Shown piece after piece: positions 8,584-18,355 of a stretch of DNA of 64,000 bases; position 1 is the first letter of the stretch; the number at the start of each line of letters is the position of its first letter. The translations under genes were made by a program, and so were the position numbers. Origin of the DNA: Bacteroidetes bacterium UBA1941 (GTDB lineage: Bacteria > Bacteroidota > Bacteroidia > Chitinophagales > LD1); contig DDEZ01000007.1 of NCBI GenBank assembly GCA_002336805.1, positions 186,001-250,000 of the forward strand, given 5' to 3'. The notes beneath the pieces are model-generated. The model searched no databases. It was not told the origin of the DNA and saw only the letters and a program-made list of their open reading frames with translations.

Positions 8584-9768
8584 TTATGACTCGCGGAAGA
8601 CATCCTTCATCCGGTCAAAGAAACCCTTCTCACCCTTTTGCGGCTGTGGTTTGAAGTTTGGTGACTGGCGGAGTTTCTCCATCAGCTTCTCTTCCTCGGC
8701 ACTGAGCTTGTGTGGCGTGTAAATATTTACGATGATCAGCTGGTCGCCTTTGCCGTAGCTATTCACAGATGGCACACCCTTGCCATTGAGGCGCAGGACT
8801 TTGCCCGCCTGTGTGCCCGCCGGCACCTTGATCTTGGCCTTGCCATCTACAGTAGGTACCTCTACGCTACAGCCGAGTGCAGCATCAGCAAAATTCAGAT
8901 GCAGATTGTAGATCACATTCTGGCCATCTATCTCGAGGTCTGCATGCTGCTCTACCTCTATGGCTATGATCAGGTCGCCTGCCGGGCCGCCCTGCTCTCC
9001 TGCATTACCCTTGCCGCTCATAGAGAGCTGCATGCCATCCTGCACACCTGCCGGTATATCGATAGTCAGTGTTTCCTCGCCATATTCTGTACCCAGACCA
9101 TTGCAGGTAGGGCATTTTTTTGTGATCATTTCACCGGAGCCATTACACTGAGGGCAAGTAGTGGTAGTCTGCATCTGCCCGAGGATGGTATTGGTAGTAC
9201 GACGTACTACTCCATTGCCACCGCACATGGTACACTTAGATACAGAGCTAGCATCCTTGGCACCGGAACCATTGCAGGTATGGCAGGCTACGTGCTTCTT
9301 GACCTTGATGGTCTTTTTAGCGCCATTGGCCACCTCGCTGAGCGTCATGCGTACGCGGATACGCAGATTGCTACCCTTGCGGCCGCGCTGGCGCTGACCG
9401 CCACCACCTCCGCCAAAGAAGCTCTCAAAAGGATCGAACCCTCCGCCACCGCCACGCGCATTGCCGAAGATGTCGCCAAAATTGCGGAAGATGTCTTCCA
9501 CATTCATGCCGCCTCCGTGGAATCCTCCACCTTGGCCCATATTCTCTGCCGCATGGCCATACTGATCATAGCGTGCCTTCTTCTGATCATCGCTCAGCAC
9601 CTCATAGGCTTCGGCAGCTTCCTTAAATTTCTCTTCTGCTGCCTTGTCTCCCTGATTGCGGTCAGGGTGATATTTCAGCGCTACCTTGCGGTATGCCTTC
9701 TTGATCTCCTCTGCCGATGCGCCCTTGGCTACACCCAATATCTCGTAGTAATCTCTTTTGCCTGCCAT
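8584..9768 (-). CDS. dnaJ: Chaperone protein DnaJ
   Basis: 394 residues, full length for type I DnaJ. The J domain (residues 1-70) contains HPD in [10 protein letters not shown] Gly/Phe-rich segment follows (residues about 75-125, with [14 protein letters not shown]). The zinc-binding domain has four CxxCxGxG repeats: [24 protein letters not shown] and CPTCNGLG. The substrate-binding C-terminus follows. DnaJ delivers unfolded proteins to DnaK and stimulates its ATPase. It lies 32 bp downstream of grpE, forming a grpE-dnaJ operon. dnaK is not in the window. Confidence 0.98.
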   Translation of the reverse strand: MAGKRDYYEILGVAKGASAEEIKKAYRKVALKYHPDRNQGDKAAEEKFKEAAEAYEVLSDDQKKARYDQYGHAAENMGQGGGFHGGGMNVEDIFRNFGDIFGNARGGGGGFDPFESFFGGGGGGQRQRGRKGSNLRIRVRMTLSEVANGAKKTIKVKKHVACHTCNGSGAKDASSVSKCTMCGGNGVVRRTTNTILGQMQTTTTCPQCNGSGEMITKKCPTCNGLGTEYGEETLTIDIPAGVQDGMQLSMSGKGNAGEQGGPAGDLIIAIEVEQHADLEIDGQNVIYNLHLNFADAALGCSVEVPTVDGKAKIKVPAGTQAGKVLRLNGKGVPSVNSYGKGDQLIIVNIYTPHKLSAEEEKLMEKLRQSPNFKPQPQKGEKGFFDRMKDVFRES

Positions 9769-9800
9769 ATACTCCCTCTCAGGGATGAATGATTAATAAT

Positions 9801-10385
9801 TTATTTGCCTACCACCACCTTTGCAAAGCGGATGATCCTGTCATTGAGGTAGTATCCTTTTTCTACTTCGTCTATCACCTTGCCTGCCATATCCGGAGTA
9901 GGTGCCGGTATCTCAGTGATAGCCTCGTGCAGCTCTACATTAAAGTCATTGCCTTTTGATTCGATCGCCTTGAGGCCTTTGCCCTCCAGGTTGCGCACGA
10001 GCTTCTGATAGATCAGGTGCATACCCTCTTTCACTGCTGCTACATCTGTAGCAGTCTCGGCCGCCTTCAGCGCCCGCTCAAAGTCATCTACCACAGGCAG
10101 CATTTCTTTGATCACATCCTTGCTGGCGGTAGAGATCAGCTCCAGCCTTTCCTTGGCATTACGCTTTTTGAAATTATCAAAGTCAGCATAGAGCCTCAGG
10201 TGCTTGTCCTTATACTCATCCAGCTGCTTCCTGAGGGATACCAGCTCTTCTTCACGTGGATCTACGGTCGCTGCATTGATATCATCCAGCACCTTTTGGG
10301 TATCCTCGTGAGATAGTGTTTCATCATTAGTGCCATCCTGTGGCAGCTCAGCATTGTGGTCTTTATTTTCTTCCATATCAGGCAT
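9801..10385 (-). CDS. grpE: Nucleotide exchange factor GrpE
   Basis: 194 residues from ATG 10385 (MPDMEENKDH). The frame stays open to 10421, but a TATGTTTG promoter-like box (minus strand, 10398-10405) falls inside that extension, so the shorter start is preferred; ATG 10376 is also possible. The protein has an acidic disordered N-terminus and a long coiled coil (EELVSLRKQLDEYKDKHLRLYADFDNFKKR). The conserved GrpE beta domain ends GKVIDEVEKGYYLNDRIIRFAKVVV. It acts as ADP-release factor for DnaK and precedes dnaJ in one operon. Confidence 0.95.
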   Translation of the reverse strand: MPDMEENKDHNAELPQDGTNDETLSHEDTQKVLDDINAATVDPREEELVSLRKQLDEYKDKHLRLYADFDNFKKRNAKERLELISTASKDVIKEMLPVVDDFERALKAAETATDVAAVKEGMHLIYQKLVRNLEGKGLKAIESKGNDFNVELHEAITEIPAPTPDMAGKVIDEVEKGYYLNDRIIRFAKVVVGK

Positions 10386-10502
10386 AATATTCCGGCGCAA
10401 ACATATCAAAATACCTGCCAATGGGTAATAAACGCCATTTTGTCAGAGACATCTGATATGGACTATTAATATTGTCGCTATAAGCACCGCCGCTATAAAA
10501 AA

Positions 10503-10530
10503 CAAAGCCTCCCGATGATGGGAGGCTTTG
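10503..10530 (-). terminator. Intrinsic terminator of the PpiD-like gene
   Basis: Perfect 11-bp stem CAAAGCCTCCC / GGGAGGCTTTG with a GATGAT loop. On the minus strand it is followed by TTTTTTATAG, immediately downstream of the foldase gene that stops at 10551. Confidence 0.9.
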
Positions 10531-10550
10531 CATCTATTTTTGCTTAAGTA

Positions 10551-12725
10551 TTAGTTATTGCCTTCAAAATTGAGACGATAGTCCTGCACCTTGGCCAGTT
10601 TGCGCAGTGCATCCTGTGCGGCGCGGCCCTTAGACATAGCCATCTGCTGCGCCATCATCACCGCGCGGGTCAGATCTGTAGCAGCAGGCGGGTCTACACC
10701 GCTTACTTTCTGTACAGCATACACACCCTGATTGCCGCGTACCGGGCCTGACAGCTTGCCCTGTGCAATGTATACACCGGCAGCTACTACTGCAGGCTCT
10801 ATACCTGTAGGCAGGTTTGGATTGGCAAAGATGCTGTTTGGCGCATCCTGTGCCTGCTTGCCCAGCTTAGTGGCAAGGTCGTCTATATTTGCTGCCTTGG
10901 CATCAGATACTTTCTTTGCCAGGAGTTCGTATTTCTTCTCTTTCAGGAAGGCCAGTTTCACTTGCTCCTTCACAGACTCCAGGTCAGGCGTACCTTCACC
11001 ATTTACAGACTCGAGGTATGCTACCACATACTTGCGGCCATTTACACCCGAGCCGTCGTCTACACTCTTGATAGGAGATACTTCGCCCCTCTTGGCATCA
11101 AATACCCACTTCACCAGAGAGCGGGCGCTGAGCTGATTCACATCATAGCTTTCCTTAGTGATGTTCGGAGCCGTCTTGATAGCAGCAGGATGCTCTGCAG
11201 CATATTTCTTCCACTTCGCCTCCGTGTTATTAGCCTGTACAAACTGAGTGGCATCGCTATAGATATTGGTCTCGGTCTCCTGTGTAGGGACGAGCTGACG
11301 GGTAAAGTAGGCCACCTTCACACCAGTCTTGCTAGGCTTCTCTTCTGCTATTTCTACTATCTTTATTACGTTGTTTTGCGCATCGAGGTATTTATATGCT
11401 TTGCCTGCTACTCCGTTGTGAAATACGATACTCTTGTAGAATTCGTCCTTAGTAGGATCGGTAAACTTCACCCAGCCTACCAGGCCACCGTTAGCCTTAG
11501 ACGCAGGATCATCGCTATAAGTGGCTGCCATCGCGCCAAAGTCAGCGTGGAGAGAGTCGATAGCCGTGTATACGCTGTCTATCACTGCCAGCTTAGCCTT
11601 CTGGTCAGCCTCAGACTGCACATTTGCAAAAGAGAATACGATCTCCTTTACCTTCACGGAGTCAGACATAGCCTTCTTGCTGGTGATCTTTGCAAACTTG
11701 TACATACCATTCTCTACATATGGACCTATCACAGTCTTGACAGGCAGGTCAAACAGAGAGTCAGCTACAGGAGGAGCCTGAGGGTTAGGCTGGCCCTTGA
11801 TGCTGTAGAGGTCGTACAGCGGTGTCTCAGAGTAGAGTTTTACAAAGAGGGAGTCATCAGACTTGGTAGCACCCTTGGTAAAGTCTTCCAGCTTGTCAGT
11901 CAGCGCCTTGAGAGCAGCTGCTGAGTCTACAGCAGATGGGATCACATCAAATGCAACATACTGGATCGTGCGAGACTCCTCTGTTGTTTTAAACTTAGAG
12001 GGATTCTTGCTCAGGTACTCCTTCAGATCGCTGTCTGCGTACTTGATCTCATTATCATTCACCTCTGCGTATGGCAGCATCACGTAGCGGAAATCAGCCG
12101 TCTTGTTGGTCTCCTCATAGTATTCCTCAGCCATCCACTTTGGCACATTGCCGATGCTCTTCATCAGCAGCGTATTGTACTTAGACTGGAGCTGTGATTT
12201 TTTCACCTGCTTTACGAGGTTGTTCCAAAACTTCCTCTTCGCGCCCGGCTCCTGGCCTTTCTCATCTACATTCAGGTTTTTGATCCAGCCATTGAGGCCA
12301 GCTACATCTACCGGATTATTGCCAAACAGCTGCTGGCGGATCACCGGGTGCAGGTTCTCTGTCATGGTGAGAGATACCATCTCGTCATCAGACACCACCA
12401 CGCCGGTCTTGTCAGACACACGCTCCATTACGATGTCGTTCACCATCTCGTTCCATGTCTGCTGGTTCATATAGTTGCGCTGTACATCGTTCAGATTGAT
12501 GTGGTTTTGCGCCTCTACATTCTTTATATTCTCAGACACCTCATTGCTATAGTCATTGTAGGCTATGGCTTGGCCGTCTACAGATCCTGCATCAGTACCC
12601 CTACCCGGGCGGAGTACGCTAAACTGGTCATTGACCGCTACACCGAGCAGGAAGAGTACAATACTCAATGCAATAATGCCTACGAGAATGCCGGGACGTT
12701 TTCTTATCTCACCGATTACAGCCAT
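10551..12725 (-). CDS. PpiD/SurA-like peptidylprolyl isomerase, membrane-anchored periplasmic foldase
   Basis: 724 residues. A single N-terminal membrane helix (ILVGIIALSIVLFLLGVAV, residues about 13-31) anchors a large periplasmic part. It has a SurA-N/PpiD-like chaperone region to about residue 340. A parvulin-type rotamase domain follows near residues 345-460 (VKEIVFSF ... FGAMAATYSDDPASKANGGLVGWV is the parvulin signature region). A second helical region completes it. The family folds outer-membrane and secreted proteins. Separate transcription is suggested by the terminator at 10503. The promoter region at 12726-12867 shows nothing distinct. Confidence 0.88.
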   Translation of the reverse strand: MAVIGEIRKRPGILVGIIALSIVLFLLGVAVNDQFSVLRPGRGTDAGSVDGQAIAYNDYSNEVSENIKNVEAQNHINLNDVQRNYMNQQTWNEMVNDIVMERVSDKTGVVVSDDEMVSLTMTENLHPVIRQQLFGNNPVDVAGLNGWIKNLNVDEKGQEPGAKRKFWNNLVKQVKKSQLQSKYNTLLMKSIGNVPKWMAEEYYEETNKTADFRYVMLPYAEVNDNEIKYADSDLKEYLSKNPSKFKTTEESRTIQYVAFDVIPSAVDSAAALKALTDKLEDFTKGATKSDDSLFVKLYSETPLYDLYSIKGQPNPQAPPVADSLFDLPVKTVIGPYVENGMYKFAKITSKKAMSDSVKVKEIVFSFANVQSEADQKAKLAVIDSVYTAIDSLHADFGAMAATYSDDPASKANGGLVGWVKFTDPTKDEFYKSIVFHNGVAGKAYKYLDAQNNVIKIVEIAEEKPSKTGVKVAYFTRQLVPTQETETNIYSDATQFVQANNTEAKWKKYAAEHPAAIKTAPNITKESYDVNQLSARSLVKWVFDAKRGEVSPIKSVDDGSGVNGRKYVVAYLESVNGEGTPDLESVKEQVKLAFLKEKKYELLAKKVSDAKAANIDDLATKLGKQAQDAPNSIFANPNLPTGIEPAVVAAGVYIAQGKLSGPVRGNQGVYAVQKVSGVDPPAATDLTRAVMMAQQMAMSKGRAAQDALRKLAKVQDYRLNFEGNN

Positions 12726-12867
12726 ACTTATGAGTCTATTATGATTTTATTTAAAGGGAGCGCAAAATAAAGGATTTCGGCCAAAATATGAAAATATCCA
12801 CATTCCAGACAGAACTTTAGCCGCAAATGCCTGAAAAACAAGGTCAGCAGCATGTGCAAAGCTGCTA

Positions 12868-14847
12868 TTAATAGGCTGCCAGCTCAGCCAGTCTGGCCTT
12901 AAAGCGCTCTTTTGGCAGGAAATTACGCTCCAGAGACAGGGCAAAGGGCACTGGCGTATCCAGTGACGCCACCCGCATGACCGGTGCGTCCAGGCTGGTA
13001 AAGAGATGCTCCGAGATATAGGCAGCGATCTCGCCTCCTAGGCCGCCTACGAGCGTATCCTCGTGCAGTACGATGGCCTTGCCAGTCTTGCGCACGGTGG
13101 CCTCGATAGCATCCTTATCATATGGCAGCAGGGTACGCAGGTCTACTATGTCTGCAGAGATGCCTAGTTCTTTCACCGCCTGTCTGGCCCAGAGAACCCC
13201 CAGGCCATAGGTGATGATGCTTAGTTCATCACCCTCTGCCGCCAGTACAGCCTTGCCTATAGGCGTAGTGTAATAGCCATCGGGCACCTCGCACTCTATC
13301 TCCGCATTGCGGTAGAGGAACTTGTGCTCAAAGAACATGACCGGATTAGGATCATTGATCGCTTCGCAAAGTAATCCCTTTGCATCTACCGGATTAGATG
13401 GATAGACCACTTTCAATCCCGGCACATGGGTGAACCAGGCCTCATTGCTCTGCGAGTGAAATGGGCCGGCACCTACACCCGCACCTGTAGGCATACGCAC
13501 TACCACGTCAGCATTCTGCCCCCAGCGCCAGTAACTCTTTGCCAGGTTATTGACGATAGGATTGAAACCGGTACTGACGAAGTCTGCAAACTGCATTTCC
13601 ACTACACTCTTCACCCCTTTCACGCTCAGGCCGAGAGCAGCGCTCAGCACTCCGCTCTCACAGATAGGTGTATTGCGCACACGATCCTTGCCAAATTGCT
13701 CCACAAAACCCTCTGTGATCTTAAATACACCACCATATTCTGCCACATCCTGCCCCATGATCACGAGGTCAGCGTGTTTCTCCATACTCTGGCGCAGGCC
13801 ATCACTGACAGCATCTACCAGACGCTTGTTGGTTTTGCTGCCGGTGGCAGTTACCTCATCGTAGCTGTAGGCTTTGTAGACCTCATTCTCTTCCTTTGCA
13901 GTATCTGGCTGCACCTCGGGCTGTTTGTCTGCCGCGTCGAAGGCCGCGCGGACCTCTGCATCCATCTCCTCGCGGAGCATGAGCGGATAGTCCGGAGACA
14001 TGATGCCGTTTTCTATCAGCCAGTTCTCATAGTTTGCCACGGGATCTTTTTTCTCCCATATCTCAAAGAGCTCCTTAGGCACGTATTTCACACCACTGGC
14101 CTCTTCATGGCCGCGCATACGGAAGGTCATACACTCCAGCAGCACAGGGTGCGGATCCTCACGCATCTCTTCTGCTAGTTTGGCTATCGTATGATAGACC
14201 TCCAGTATATTATTGCCATCTATGGTCACGCCTTTGATGCCATAGCCTATGGCACGATCTGCCAGCTGCTTGCAGCGAAACTGCTCGTTAGTCGGCGTGG
14301 ATAGGCCGTAGCCGTTATTCTCTATGAGGATAATGACCGGCAGGTCCCACACGGCAGCGATATTGCACGCCTCGTGAAAGTCACCCTCGCTCGTACCACC
14401 ATCCCCGGTGAAAGCTACAGTGATCTTCTTCTCTTTCTTCAGCTTACTAGCCAGTGCGATACCATCTCCCAGGCAGAGCTGTGGACCCAGGTGAGAGATC
14501 ATACCAACTATATGGTGCTCATTAGTACCAAAGTGAAAACTGCGCTCACGACCCTGCGAGAAGCCGTTCTCCTTGCCCTGAAACTGCTCGAAGAGCTGCT
14601 GCAGGTCGCAGTCGCGCGTGGTGAAAACGCCCAGATTGCGGTGCAGCGGGCAGATATATTCATCAGGCTGCAGTGCGGCGGTGACGCCTACTGAGATGGC
14701 CTCCTGGCCTATACCAGAGAACCACTTGCTCACCCGCCCCTGACGGAGCAGCTTCAGCATGCGCTCTTCTATCACGCGCGGTTTCAGGATCCTTTTATAG
14801 AGATCTATCAGCTGCTGGTTGCTGAGGTCTTTTCTTTCAAAATTCAT
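12868..14847 (-). CDS. 2-oxoacid dehydrogenase E1, fused alpha and beta subunits
   Basis: About 659 residues from ATG 14847; the frame continues to 14874 without good start context. Residues about 1-320 are the E1-alpha half, with the thiamine diphosphate motif GDGGTSEGDFHEA...ENN. After a charged linker, residues about 335-659 are the E1-beta half (VIMGQDVAEYGGVFKITEG, TPICESGV, VYPSNPVDAKGLL). Separate genes encode these in most bacteria; the fused form is known in Bacteroidota. It decarboxylates a 2-oxoacid and passes the acyl group to E2. The sequence resembles branched-chain or pyruvate E1, and I cannot decide the substrate. No E2 or E3 gene is nearby. Confidence 0.9.
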   Translation of the reverse strand: MNFERKDLSNQQLIDLYKRILKPRVIEERMLKLLRQGRVSKWFSGIGQEAISVGVTAALQPDEYICPLHRNLGVFTTRDCDLQQLFEQFQGKENGFSQGRERSFHFGTNEHHIVGMISHLGPQLCLGDGIALASKLKKEKKITVAFTGDGGTSEGDFHEACNIAAVWDLPVIILIENNGYGLSTPTNEQFRCKQLADRAIGYGIKGVTIDGNNILEVYHTIAKLAEEMREDPHPVLLECMTFRMRGHEEASGVKYVPKELFEIWEKKDPVANYENWLIENGIMSPDYPLMLREEMDAEVRAAFDAADKQPEVQPDTAKEENEVYKAYSYDEVTATGSKTNKRLVDAVSDGLRQSMEKHADLVIMGQDVAEYGGVFKITEGFVEQFGKDRVRNTPICESGVLSAALGLSVKGVKSVVEMQFADFVSTGFNPIVNNLAKSYWRWGQNADVVVRMPTGAGVGAGPFHSQSNEAWFTHVPGLKVVYPSNPVDAKGLLCEAINDPNPVMFFEHKFLYRNAEIECEVPDGYYTTPIGKAVLAAEGDELSIITYGLGVLWARQAVKELGISADIVDLRTLLPYDKDAIEATVRKTGKAIVLHEDTLVGGLGGEIAAYISEHLFTSLDAPVMRVASLDTPVPFALSLERNFLPKERFKARLAELAAY

Positions 14848-14890
14848 AATAAATAGACTTGAGTATTGAGACAAGAGACTTGAGATAATA

Positions 14891-15319
14891 TCAGCAGGCT
14901 ATCTTATCTACCCTGCGCTGATGGCGCCCACCTTCGAATGGTGTCTCGAGAAACACATCTACCATCTCCTTAGCCTCCTCTACGGTGATAAAGCGGGCAG
15001 GCAGGCAGAGTATATTAGCATCATTGTGCTGGCGCGCCAGCTCTGCTATTTCCTTTTTCCAGGCTATGGCTGCGCGGATCTTTTCATGCTTATTGGCAGT
15101 GATGGCTACTCCATTGGCGCTGCCACAGATCAGTATGCCAAAGTGCGCCTTGCCAGACTCCACAGCACGCGCTACCGGATGTGCAAAATCAGGGTAGTCT
15201 ACAGACTCCTCAGAGAAGGCGCCGAGATCATCTACCTCATATCCTTTCTCCAGGAGGTAGACACGAAGTGTGGACTTGAGATCGTATCCTGCGTGGTCGC
15301 CACCGATAGCTATGAGCAT
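14891..15319 (-). CDS. rpiB: Ribose-5-phosphate isomerase B
   Basis: 142 residues from ATG 15319 (MLIAIGGDHAGYDLK); the open frame extends to 15403 but without family similarity. The N-terminal DHAG motif, LICGSANGVAITANK (active-site Cys loop) and the C-terminal FEGGRHQRRVDKI are diagnostic of RpiB/LacAB. It interconverts ribose 5-phosphate and ribulose 5-phosphate in the pentose phosphate pathway. It lies between tatC (52 bp upstream) and the E1 gene (43 bp downstream) on the same strand, so they may share a transcript. Confidence 0.92.
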   Translation of the reverse strand: MLIAIGGDHAGYDLKSTLRVYLLEKGYEVDDLGAFSEESVDYPDFAHPVARAVESGKAHFGILICGSANGVAITANKHEKIRAAIAWKKEIAELARQHNDANILCLPARFITVEEAKEMVDVFLETPFEGGRHQRRVDKIAC

Positions 15320-15371
15320 AGTATATGATTTAGAGCGGAAAAATACGAAAATAGATGGGTGCCACAAGGCA

Positions 15372-16241
15372 TCAGATGATCTCTTTCTGACCCGGATTGA
15401 CACGGGTGGCCACTATGATGCTGAGCTCAAAGAGGAAATAGATCGGTATGGCCACGATAGTCATGGTAAACATATCCGGAGATGGCGTGATGACAGCCGC
15501 CAGGATCAGGATCACGATCACAGCATGGCGCCGGTACTGCCGCATAAACTGGCCTGTAATGATGCCAAACTTGGCCAGGAAGAATATTATCATAGGAAGC
15601 TCAAAGATCGCACCCGCGCCGAGCATCATCATGGTGATGAAGCTGATATAATTATCCAGCGAGAACATGTTATTGACCTGGCCGCTGATCTGGTAGCCAT
15701 AGGCAAAGTTCAATGAAAACGGCACGATAAGGAAGTAAGCAAAAGCTACACCGATAAAGAAAAAGATGGAGCTGAATACCACAATGCGGCCAGATTTGCG
15801 CGCCTCTGTCTCTGATAGTGCGGGGCGGATAAAGCGCCAGATCTCCCAGATGATATACGGGAATGAAAACACCACACCGAGTACGATAGATATCTGTATC
15901 TGCGTCATAAACTGGCCAAAAAGCTCAGTATTCATAAACTTGATATCCAATCCGTCAAAGCAGAGGCCCTTGTCGGGGCAGAGGAGGGGTGAAAACTTGC
16001 AAAGCAGGGGGCGGATCGAGTTGCTCAGGTGGCAGAGTACCCGGTAGGTCAGAAAGTCGCTTTTGACGGGACCGAATATGAGGCGGTCAAATACCCATGA
16101 GCTTTTGTACAGCATCACACAGGTCACCAATACTATCACGATGGCGGCCCTAAAGACATGCTGCCGCAGCGCATCGATGTGGTCAAAGAAACCCATCTCT
16201 GCGCCATCATTCACATTGTTATTGTTGCCAAAAAGGGCCAT
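15372..16241 (-). CDS. tatC: Sec-independent protein translocase subunit TatC
   Basis: 289 residues with six predicted membrane helices. The N-terminal signature MGFFDHIDALRQHVFRA corresponds to the conserved cytoplasmic TatC start, and FPYIIWEIWRFIRPALSETE to the conserved loop. TatC recognises twin-arginine signal peptides and forms the receptor complex with TatA/B. The first periplasmic loop carries an insertion of about 45 residues with several Cys (residues about 65-105), a Bacteroidota-type expansion. No tatA is adjacent in the window. Confidence 0.95.
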   Translation of the reverse strand: MALFGNNNNVNDGAEMGFFDHIDALRQHVFRAAIVIVLVTCVMLYKSSWVFDRLIFGPVKSDFLTYRVLCHLSNSIRPLLCKFSPLLCPDKGLCFDGLDIKFMNTELFGQFMTQIQISIVLGVVFSFPYIIWEIWRFIRPALSETEARKSGRIVVFSSIFFFIGVAFAYFLIVPFSLNFAYGYQISGQVNNMFSLDNYISFITMMMLGAGAIFELPMIIFFLAKFGIITGQFMRQYRRHAVIVILILAAVITPSPDMFTMTIVAIPIYFLFELSIIVATRVNPGQKEII

Positions 16242-16350
16242 ATATCAATCCAGTACCTGTCTGCTGATGAAAACCGGCGCAAAATAGGTAAAGTCGGTCA
16301 CACTAGGATAGTTTAACACCGTTTAGGACGGCTCAGGTATCCGGATATTG

Positions 16351-16902
16351 CTATTCCTTTTCGGTTTTCACCTTTACCTTGCCTGTGATCTTCTTGATCA
16401 CGTAGTCAGAGAAGTCTTCATTGGCCTCCATCCCATTGCCATATATGATCTCCTCCTGAGTGGTGATCTTTACAAATGCATTGGAGTAGAGGACCTTCTT
16501 CTGCTCGTCCCAGATCAGCTCCTCGGTATTGAGCTTTTCACCTTTAGCATTGATCACTTCCACGTTTTTGCGCGCAGTCATGATGCTGGAGCTCTCTACC
16601 GCAGAGGCATAGTCTGCCACCATAGTGGTAGACACCTGCCCATCTACAGAGTAGAATGACACCTTGATACCATCAGAAAACTCCATGTAGGGCCTGTCTG
16701 TATTAAATCGCGTCAGGGTCTTCGCCTCCGCCTTGATCTTGGTCTTGCCGTGGTCTGAGTAGCGGATCGTCACATTCTTGCCTTGCTCTATCTGGGTATT
16801 GGCACGGGCTGTGACCAGCTTGGCCTCCTCCATATCATTTTTGCAGCCGGTGAGGACGGCAGCGAAGATCAGGGCAGCTATCAGACTACGGACATGGGAC
16901 AT
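16351..16902 (-). CDS. lptC: LptC-like LPS export periplasmic lipoprotein
   Basis: 183 residues from ATG 16902; an in-frame ATG at 16911 is equally possible. It has a lipoprotein signal (AALIFAAVLTGC, Cys near residue 20) followed by a single beta-jellyroll-like domain (YMEFSDGIKVSFYSVDGQVSTTMVADYA, then LNTEELIWDEQKKVLYSNAFVKI), the pattern of LptC/OstA-type proteins. LptC hands lipopolysaccharide from the LptBFG transporter to the LptA bridge. A lipid anchor instead of a membrane helix is usual in Bacteroidota. It is divergent from the MFS gene at 17012. Confidence 0.82.
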   Translation of the reverse strand: MSHVRSLIAALIFAAVLTGCKNDMEEAKLVTARANTQIEQGKNVTIRYSDHGKTKIKAEAKTLTRFNTDRPYMEFSDGIKVSFYSVDGQVSTTMVADYASAVESSSIMTARKNVEVINAKGEKLNTEELIWDEQKKVLYSNAFVKITTQEEIIYGNGMEANEDFSDYVIKKITGKVKVKTEKE

Positions 16903-17011
16903 AGCGGCCAAAAGTATAAAATCGTTTCCGCTCAGCGCATGGAGGTGACGGGTTTTGGGATTTATTGTCAGCCCGCTATGGCATGGAGAGGGATATTATA
17001 GATTTGTCACA

Positions 17012-18292
17012 GTGAAAAACAAGCGTGCCATATACCTGCTACTGCTGGCCAACTCGATCTCGGGTATATCTCAGGGTATATCCATGCTCGCTATCCCGTG
17101 GTACTTTATATCTGTAGCGCATGACGAGGGGCTATTCAGCCAGATATACTTTGCGGTGACCAGCATATCACTCATCTGGGGCGTCTATGCCGGCACCCTG
17201 GTAGACCGCTATGACCGCCGGCGTATATTTCTGGCTATCAATGTAGCAGGTATGCTCATGCTAGGCATAGCCAGCCTCACAGGATACATACAGGGTGCTA
17301 CACCGTGGCCACTGGTGGCGCTGGTATTTGCTACTACAGTTTTTATTTACAATATCCACTTCCCTACTCTATATGGATTTGCTCAGGAGATCACAGCCCG
17401 GGAGGACTATGGCCGTGTGACCTCCCAGCTGGAGGTGCAGGGACAGCTCACCTGGACCATATCCGGTGGCCTCGGCGCACTGCTGCTGAATGGAGTGCCT
17501 GGGCACTTTAATTTCTTTGGCGCCGATGTCATCGTGCCTTTTACCATCCGGCCACTCAGCATCTATGAGGTGTTTAGTATAGACGCTGTCACCTATATAT
17601 TGGCGTTTATCATCATCTGGCAGATCAGGTCCATGCCTATGGCCGACCGCACTGTAGATACCGATCCGCTCATCACGCGCATCCGCACCGGCATGTCGTA
17701 CCTCAAAAAGCACCCGATCATTTTCCTTTTTGGCAATACATCGCTATTCATATTCCTCACCATCATTGTGCACAGCACACTGGTCAATCCGATATACGTA
17801 GACCACTTCCTACATCACGGTGGCGATGTCTACGCGCTGTCAGATATGGTCTTCTCCATGGGGGCTTTGCTCGCCGGCTTTGTCACTACCAGGCTCTTTG
17901 GCCAGCGGCGCATCATATCCGGGCTGGCCGGATTGTCCCTGATAGCAGGTATGATGTACTTTGTACATGTGTATAATAGTGTGCTGGCCTGGTACTACCT
18001 CTGCTATTTTGTGATCGGCTTTAGCAATGCCGCTGCTCGTGTGCTGCGGGTCACATTCCTTTTCTCCCACATCCCAAACTCAGTGATAGGCCGCACCAAT
18101 AGTGTTTTCTTTGTGATCAATGTAGCGATGCGCCTCATGCTCACAGGACTATTTGCATTGCCACTGTTTCATCAGGGTATCAATATCATCTACGCCAATG
18201 CGGTGTTGGGCGGCATCTGTATTACCGGCGGCATCCTGATCTGGCTGCAAAAGGACGATCTGGAGAAGCTCCATGAGACGCATAATGAATAA
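17012..18292 (+). CDS. MFS transporter (EntS/MFS_3-like exporter)
   Basis: About 426 residues from GTG 17012 (then KNKRAIYLLLLANSISG). The open frame begins at TTG 16955 but its first 19 residues look non-coding. There are twelve predicted membrane helices. Motif A is present as GVYAGTLVDRYDRRRIF between helices 2 and 3, and a second copy is degenerate after helix 7. Similarity in layout is to the MFS_3 group of drug and siderophore exporters. It is divergent from lptC and upstream of the holin-like gene. Substrate unknown. Confidence 0.88.
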   Translation: MKNKRAIYLLLLANSISGISQGISMLAIPWYFISVAHDEGLFSQIYFAVTSISLIWGVYAGTLVDRYDRRRIFLAINVAGMLMLGIASLTGYIQGATPWPLVALVFATTVFIYNIHFPTLYGFAQEITAREDYGRVTSQLEVQGQLTWTISGGLGALLLNGVPGHFNFFGADVIVPFTIRPLSIYEVFSIDAVTYILAFIIIWQIRSMPMADRTVDTDPLITRIRTGMSYLKKHPIIFLFGNTSLFIFLTIIVHSTLVNPIYVDHFLHHGGDVYALSDMVFSMGALLAGFVTTRLFGQRRIISGLAGLSLIAGMMYFVHVYNSVLAWYYLCYFVIGFSNAAARVLRVTFLFSHIPNSVIGRTNSVFFVINVAMRLMLTGLFALPLFHQGINIIYANAVLGGICITGGILIWLQKDDLEKLHETHNE

Positions 18293-18355
18293 CAGTCATC
18301 CAATTTCATCAGATATTTTCCGTCTTTAGCATAAGATTTGCATACACATATTGAC

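Noticed and set aside
8710..9792. Long open frame (360 codons) on the plus strand across dnaJ
   Set aside because: It is exactly antisense to dnaJ, has no recognisable family and its composition follows from dnaJ codon use.
10962..11924. Plus-strand open frame of 320 codons
   Set aside because: Antisense shadow of the PpiD-like gene; no motif or ribosome site.
12846..12866. Possible hairpin AGCAGC ... GCTGCT downstream of the E1 gene
   Set aside because: Only six base pairs and no following T run.
13426..14178. Plus-strand open frame of 250 codons inside the E1 gene
   Set aside because: Antisense shadow; low-complexity His/Leu/Cys content typical of reverse-strand noise.
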